Shown: positions 59,922 through 64,000 of the stretch, piece after piece
Layout: every line of letters starts with the position of its first letter
Position numbering within the stretch: position 1 is the stretch's first letter
Assembly (NCBI GenBank): GCA_008933995.1
Contig: WARS01000015.1
Span: 1,982,501-2,046,500 of the forward strand
Direction: 5' to 3'
From: Datnioides undecimradiatus
Taxonomy: Eukaryota; Chordata; Actinopteri; Lobotiformes; Datnioididae
Length of the DNA: 64,000 nt
Made by a program: the position numbers and the translations under genes
Notes under the pieces: model-generated
What the model saw: the letters and a program-made list of their open reading frames with translations, nothing else
Told to the model about the DNA's origin: nothing
Databases searched by the model: none

Positions 59922-59948
59922 AATTGAATTGAATTGAATTGAATTGAA
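59922..59948 (+). repeat. (ATTGA)n LINE tail
   Basis: About five tandem ATTGA/GAATT units directly after the TATATAAATAAA-type end. Teleost L2 elements characteristically end in such short tandem repeats, which also mark the 3' insertion boundary. Confidence 0.95.
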
Positions 59949-61425
59949 AGACAAAAGAGTGAATTGCTTATTTTTATGATTGCTTTTCATTCTCTGTTAT
60001 CAATACCTGTTATAAATCTCATATTGTGGTTGTGTAAGCTTAACAAGCTTACTGAAAATTCATGTTGAGAACAATGAGCAGGAGATTTGAGGGAGATGAG
60101 GCGGATGGCCCTTGTTAGCAAAATGACTATAATGCCTAATGCCTATTGCCCCTGAGGTTGCTAATAGCTAGATCACAGGCCAGGTCTGCACTCAGGTGTC
60201 CTCCTACCCTGACCAGCACCTATAACACATAAATTATTGAGAATTGTAGAGTTTTAACAGCACATTTTCATTTTAACTGGCACAGCATTTCTAGAGTTTT
60301 ACGACACCGGTTTAGCAGCTCGTGAAACTCACGGACCTATTGCGTGTGTTGTAAATTATCTCATGTAATGCTAATCAGCCAATCAAATTTGTGCTTTCTA
60401 ATAGGCATTGCAAATTGAGTCAGTGAGCTGCACACATACACAGTGAAGAAGAGCATTGCATTCACTTTTGTCACAGTCAACCCTTTCATGTATTGGACAA
60501 TAAGACATTCAGCTGGCATATTCAGTGTTTTTAAAGTGTCTGATTGGAATATGATATGGTGTACACACTTTATGTTGGAGTAAAGACAGTTTTAAAAAAA
60601 AGTGAGAATATAAAACTTACCATTACTATAAAATCGAATAAAATACGATTTCAGACAGTTTTACTTTGCTTTGCTTCTTTGTTGACTTCCATTTAATTAG
60701 CCACATTGAGTCTTCTGTCTTACTGAACCATTCAGGGTTTATAACTGAGTTTATTATCTAGGCTGTGGTTTGACAGACGTTCTCTTGCCGAAGCACTGAC
60801 GTCAGATTCAGATCAAAGCGCATTATTTGTGCTCCTGATCGTTTGTTGACCTAGAACTGACGTTTGAAATGGTTCACTGCTTGTGTACAGTAGCGTCTGT
60901 GTGCATGTGTGTTTGTGAGCGTGTGCATCTGTGTTTACACCTTTCTAACGGATGACACTTTTTCAAAAGAAAAAAATGCTAATTAGTGTAAATGCGTACC
61001 ATGTGGGGAAAAACTGCATCCCACGTGTGTGTAATTAACTGCGGTAAAGATGCAGAACAAAACTATGGATATGCATTTGTCTTTTTATCTCACACACGCC
61101 CGTTGGAATACATTTTTTCTATGGAGACCTATGTGGGTGGCGGTAGTTGGGACTCAGGAGAGACCTTTTACCCGTTCAGGTTCCGCTATTAACGTGGGTG
61201 GCCTTGCGAAAGAAGCATTCAGAGCCTTGGATGCAGATAACAGCTGCTGGTAAGACATGCAAGTGCTTGTAGTTTGCTGTCGTACTCCAAACAAAAGCGG
61301 GGCAGCATATCACAACAGCCAACCAACAACTGATGCTAACTGTAACTGCTGCCTTGTGAGCTAACAGCATTCTTAGTTGGCTCTGCCCAGACTGGGAGCT
61401 CTCTGAGGGATTGTTGCTGTTTCCA
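59949..61425. other. Non-coding stretch, no gene seen
   Basis: No supported gene; frames are under 70 codons. No named repeat is recognised. Confidence 0.6.
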
Positions 61426-61429
61426 CCGC

Positions 61430-61437
61430 TATAAAAG
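61430..61437 (+). promoter_or_regulatory. TATA-box-like sequence TATAAAAG
   Basis: A strong TATA consensus flanked by GC bases (CCGC before, GAGC after). The expected start would be near 61460. The first ATG is at 61461 in an 'ACGCACCATG' context and opens only a 46-codon frame of no known type. No CCAAT or initiator support was established. Chance is likely. Confidence 0.2.
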
Positions 61438-62949
61438 GAGCTTCAGTTCATTTACGCACCATGTTAAGTTGTGCCATACTGTATATTACGTATACTTTAT
61501 TTTATGAGCATGCTTGTGTGCACCAATCTATGCAAAAACAGATATATAACAGTTTTAAAACAATCATAACAGAAAGAACTTTACTTTATTGTACATAAAG
61601 CTTTGTGCTGTATTGTTATTGGGACAGTATTATCTTTTTTTTGTTTTGTTTTTTTTTTACAACTTTACTTCAGTGTTAACTTGAGCCTAACTGGGCTGGA
61701 TCCAATTTTATTAGAAATAATAGTTCTTGTATGGTAACTTGGCATTTTTAGAAGTTTTGTGAAAGGCTAAAATCTCCTTACGGAGGAGGAAAAGTGGATT
61801 TTGCATCACCAGCCTCACTTCCACCAGCAGTGTGCTAATTAGCCCGCAGTGTCCTCGGTTCCTACACCTGTTTTTGTTTTTTTTTTGTTTTTTTTTCCAG
61901 ATCTCAAAGGGGAAAGGAAACAATTTTTGGATGGCTTACGCTGCTCAAAGATGGCTCTGAGTTGGAATGGAAAAATGTCAAGTGTACAGCTTTGTAAAAG
62001 CGGGTGGGGTGGGCGGGTGAGAAAATTGAAAATCCTCCTTTGCCTAGAAGAGTTCCTCACTGCCTGACACAGGCGCAGCCAAGACAATCCCTTGCATAAC
62101 CTCTGAATTATTTACATATTCCGGTGGGGTGCATAAACATTACTTTTATATGGCTGGCTGGGTGTGAATGGACACAAACATTCCCTGACAGCTATCATCT
62201 TACAGCCTTCAGCCTCACACCATGTGATGGGGTAGGGAATCCATAGAGAGAAGCAGGGACAGTATCCGCAAGCAGGTTCAATATATTGATTGTAACCCAG
62301 GGACCAGCGGCACTGTCATGTCAGTGGCTATCCTAGCTCAGCTTAATTTATTGATCATTTAATAGTTTTTGCCAAGGCACTCAATAGTGATGCAGGGATT
62401 AATCCTTAACATCTACCTTCCCACTGTCTTCACAAATAAAGCTGCAGAGTGCACAGTGTCAGGGCACTGCAGTTTTGTGTGGCTTCAACCAAAAGTGTGT
62501 TATGTCTTTTTGGGTAAGATTGAAAAAAAAAAAAAAAAATCAGTGCTGTTCTGGATGGGTACCTGCCATGAGAAGACAGCTTTTCAAGGAGACTGGTCTC
62601 CAGGGCACTGTTCTCTATCAATACCAGTTAAAGGAATGTCTCTGTAGCATACTAATACAGGGGCATTGGATTGTTGAACATACCCGTATGCTTGTTTCCA
62701 TTATAAATGAGGCGCTTAGTTTGGGATGCACGTCAAAAGAGCAAATAACCTTGGATTGTTCCTGGCTCCTTTCTTTTTCCTGTCTGTCTCGTTTTTCACC
62801 ACACTTGTCATCGCAGCTTCCTTTGTTAAGTTATTGACCTATTAAATAGACGCTTTGCATAGTCGCGCATTAATATAGCATGTAGCGTGCATTAGTCACT
62901 GAGGTGCTCAAATATTTGCGAGAATAAGTTCATCTGAGCTGAAAATCCT

Positions 62950-62973
62950 CACACACACACACACACACACACA
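62950..62973. repeat. (CA)12 microsatellite
   Basis: A perfect CA run. Confidence 0.95.
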
Positions 62974-63276
62974 AAAATGAACAATACAATTACAGTAAGA
63001 GCAGGAGTGACATTTAGGTTTCCGTGGCATTTGCTGTCTTTACAGTTTGTCATCACCTTCCTCGGGTTATTCAATAATTCAGCTTAGGAAAAAGAAAAAA
63101 AAAAACATTTCACACGTGTGTAAGTAAACAGTGTGATGCTGTTGTTTACTCTCTATAAATGGAAGCTTGATGTAAAGTGTCACCTCTTGTTCCACTCTTT
63201 CATCTCCTCCTTTTCCACCCACAGAGTGACTGAATGTGCCGTGGTGTAAGATGTATCATCATCGTCGTGTCTGGGC

Positions 63277-63313
63277 TGTGTGTGTGTGTGTGTGTGCGTG
63301 TTTGGGGGGGGGG
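63277..63313. repeat. (TG)10 followed by G10
   Basis: A TG run (63277-63296), then CGTGTTT and ten G residues (63304-63313). Confidence 0.95.
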
Positions 63314-63691
63314 CTCTATGGGCACTCAGAGGCTCAGAAACATTTACTCACTTACTTGAGTCAAAAGTTTAAAATACCATTTGAAATGAGCGACTTAAGT
63401 TCTGCACAATTCAAACTGAGCTATTGTCTTTCTGTTCAGCAGGGAAGAGCCACTAGGCTACAAGCTCATTACCTCCAACTCCAGAGTGTTCTCAGTGTTG
63501 TTGGCTTTGAAATCCCTGAGAAACACTTGTTAGGAAAAAAAAAAAAAAAACCTTCCAGTGGCTGAAAATTAGTACAATTTGGTGCTCACTAACCTGATTA
63601 AATAAAGATTTTTGGGTTAATGTCTGAAAGCATGTTTGCGCCACAAAGAGACTATAAATAGGAAAAGTTTGTTGTCGTTTCGACTAGTGTT

Positions 63692-63910
63692 AAAGGAACA
63701 GTTCGCCATTTTACACGATTGATTGATACCAATCACTCGTCTGGATGCTAAACATGTAGGCACCACCAGCAAGCCAGCTAATGTAGCTTAGCATCAAGGC
63801 AACAGCAACAGCCAGACTGGTTCCAACTTACCAACAGCTCAAAGCTCAGTTACTTGCAACATGTCACAGCCATGTAATCTGCATAAACAGTATAAAATGT
63901 GAAGTAAAGC
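63692..63910 (+). repeat. Common teleost interspersed repeat
   Basis: The start TTAAAGGAACAGTTCGCCAT, then 'TGATACCAATCACTCGTCTG', 'GCAAGCCAGCTAATGTAGCT' and 'TAGCATCAAGGC', match a frequent fish repeat ('taaaggaacagttcacccatttt...gataccactctc...gttagcttagcttagcataaagactgg'). The following 'TTCCAACTTACCAACAGCTC' and 'CATGTAATCTGCATAAACAG' fit the later part of that repeat. It is diverged, with no TIR or target duplication seen. It may continue to the window edge. Confidence 0.6.
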
Positions 63911-64000
63911 TCAGGCCAAGGATTCGAAATGTGACAAAAGTGCTTAAGGAAAAGTTGCAGCTGTGTGAACTTGACTCAAGCAGGCTGATGGTGTCAGCAC

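Larger units (their letters stand above)
58597..59948 (+). mobile_element. 5'-truncated L2-clade LINE retrotransposon
   Basis: This is the 3' end of a fish L2 non-LTR retrotransposon: the C-terminal part of ORF2 (to 59358), a 3' UTR and a tail. The UTR has phrases standard for teleost L2, such as 'CAAGGTTTCTGCCTGTTAAA', 'AAGTTTTTCCTTGCCACTGT' and 'GAATTGGCGCTATATAAATA'. The tail is (ATTGA)n at 59922-59948 in place of poly(A). Homology to ORF2 starts near 58600, at a Lys-Ala-Trp-Met motif, so about 58597-58605 is the truncation point, as expected from incomplete target-primed reverse transcription. A TC-rich microsatellite (59650-59698) has expanded in the UTR. The copy looks young because the frame is intact. 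Confidence 0.93.
61438..63690. other. Non-coding stretch, no gene seen
   Basis: No supported gene. It contains T-rich tracts (61637-61661, 61868-61900), an A17 run (62523-62539), (CA)12 (62950-62973), (TG)10 (63277-63296), G10 (63304-63313) and an A14 run near 63536. A pyrimidine tract with AG near 61902 leads into an open stretch of about 55 codons with no homology. Confidence 0.55.

Noticed and set aside
61430-61600. TATA box followed by a 46-codon ATG frame as a small gene
   Set aside because: The ATG would lie at the expected transcription start, leaving essentially no leader, and the peptide has no known relative.
61849-62067. Possible exon after a T-rich tract and CAG near 61902
   Set aside because: The upstream T tract is plain homopolymer, the open stretch is short and of no known family, and no donor or partner exon was found.
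63180-63230. Pyrimidine tract ending CCCACAG as a splice acceptor
   Set aside because: All three frames after the AG meet a stop within about 30 bases, so no coding exon can follow; a non-coding exon cannot be excluded.

Overview
This window looks like gene-poor nuclear DNA from a bony fish, most likely a spiny-rayed (percomorph) teleost. The reasons are its AT-rich base composition, dense (AC)n microsatellites, and several short interspersed repeats of types I recognise from teleost genomes. The clearest item is the 3' end of an L2-clade LINE with a typical fish 3' UTR ending in (ATTGA)n. I see no bacterial operon structure, CRISPR array, rRNA, functional tRNA gene or viral genome.

No multi-exon host gene can be demonstrated. 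The only open frame with recognisable protein homology is the C-terminal part of the L2 LINE ORF2 (58555-59358). It is followed by a 3' UTR and tail ending at 59948. The copy is 5'-truncated and lacks the catalytic palm of the reverse transcriptase, so it cannot move by itself, but its frame is unbroken, which suggests recent insertion. A few other open stretches are unusually long or protein-like: 15284-15961 (-), 19753-20352 (+) and 37242-37523 (-). There is also one splice-acceptor-bounded stretch (27818-27952, +). None shows a domain I recognise, and they are listed as low-confidence candidates.

Layout: 1-8100 is mostly unique AT-rich DNA. 8110-9205 holds three degraded repeats. 9206-21054 is mainly unique DNA with a promoter-like CCAAT/TATA cluster near 13.2 kb and two long orphan ORFs. 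21055-21392 is a diverged SINE-like repeat. 21393-35479 is unique DNA with a large compound (AC)n(AT)n microsatellite at 27.4 kb and AT-rich blocks that resemble conserved non-coding elements (28.4-30.3 kb). 35480-43590 carries tRNA-derived SINE copies on both strands (35.5 kb and 41.5 kb), a hairpin-ended repeat (40.5 kb) and a probable nested repeat pair (42.6-43.6 kb). 43591-52114 is unique DNA with microsatellites and possible regulatory elements around 46 kb. 52115-54045 has a degraded repeat and a 775-bp non-autonomous DNA transposon with near-perfect terminal inverted repeats. 54046-64000 contains the LINE, a second copy of the repeat seen at 8.1 kb, and a common teleost repeat at the right edge.

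The window therefore reads as a gene desert or a very large intron. Its content is transposon debris of several ages over unique sequence that may include cis-regulatory elements. I did not find an exciting new biological system; the findings are mostly leads that alignment or RNA data could confirm or dismiss quickly. Repeat families are named from recognition alone, since no database was searched.
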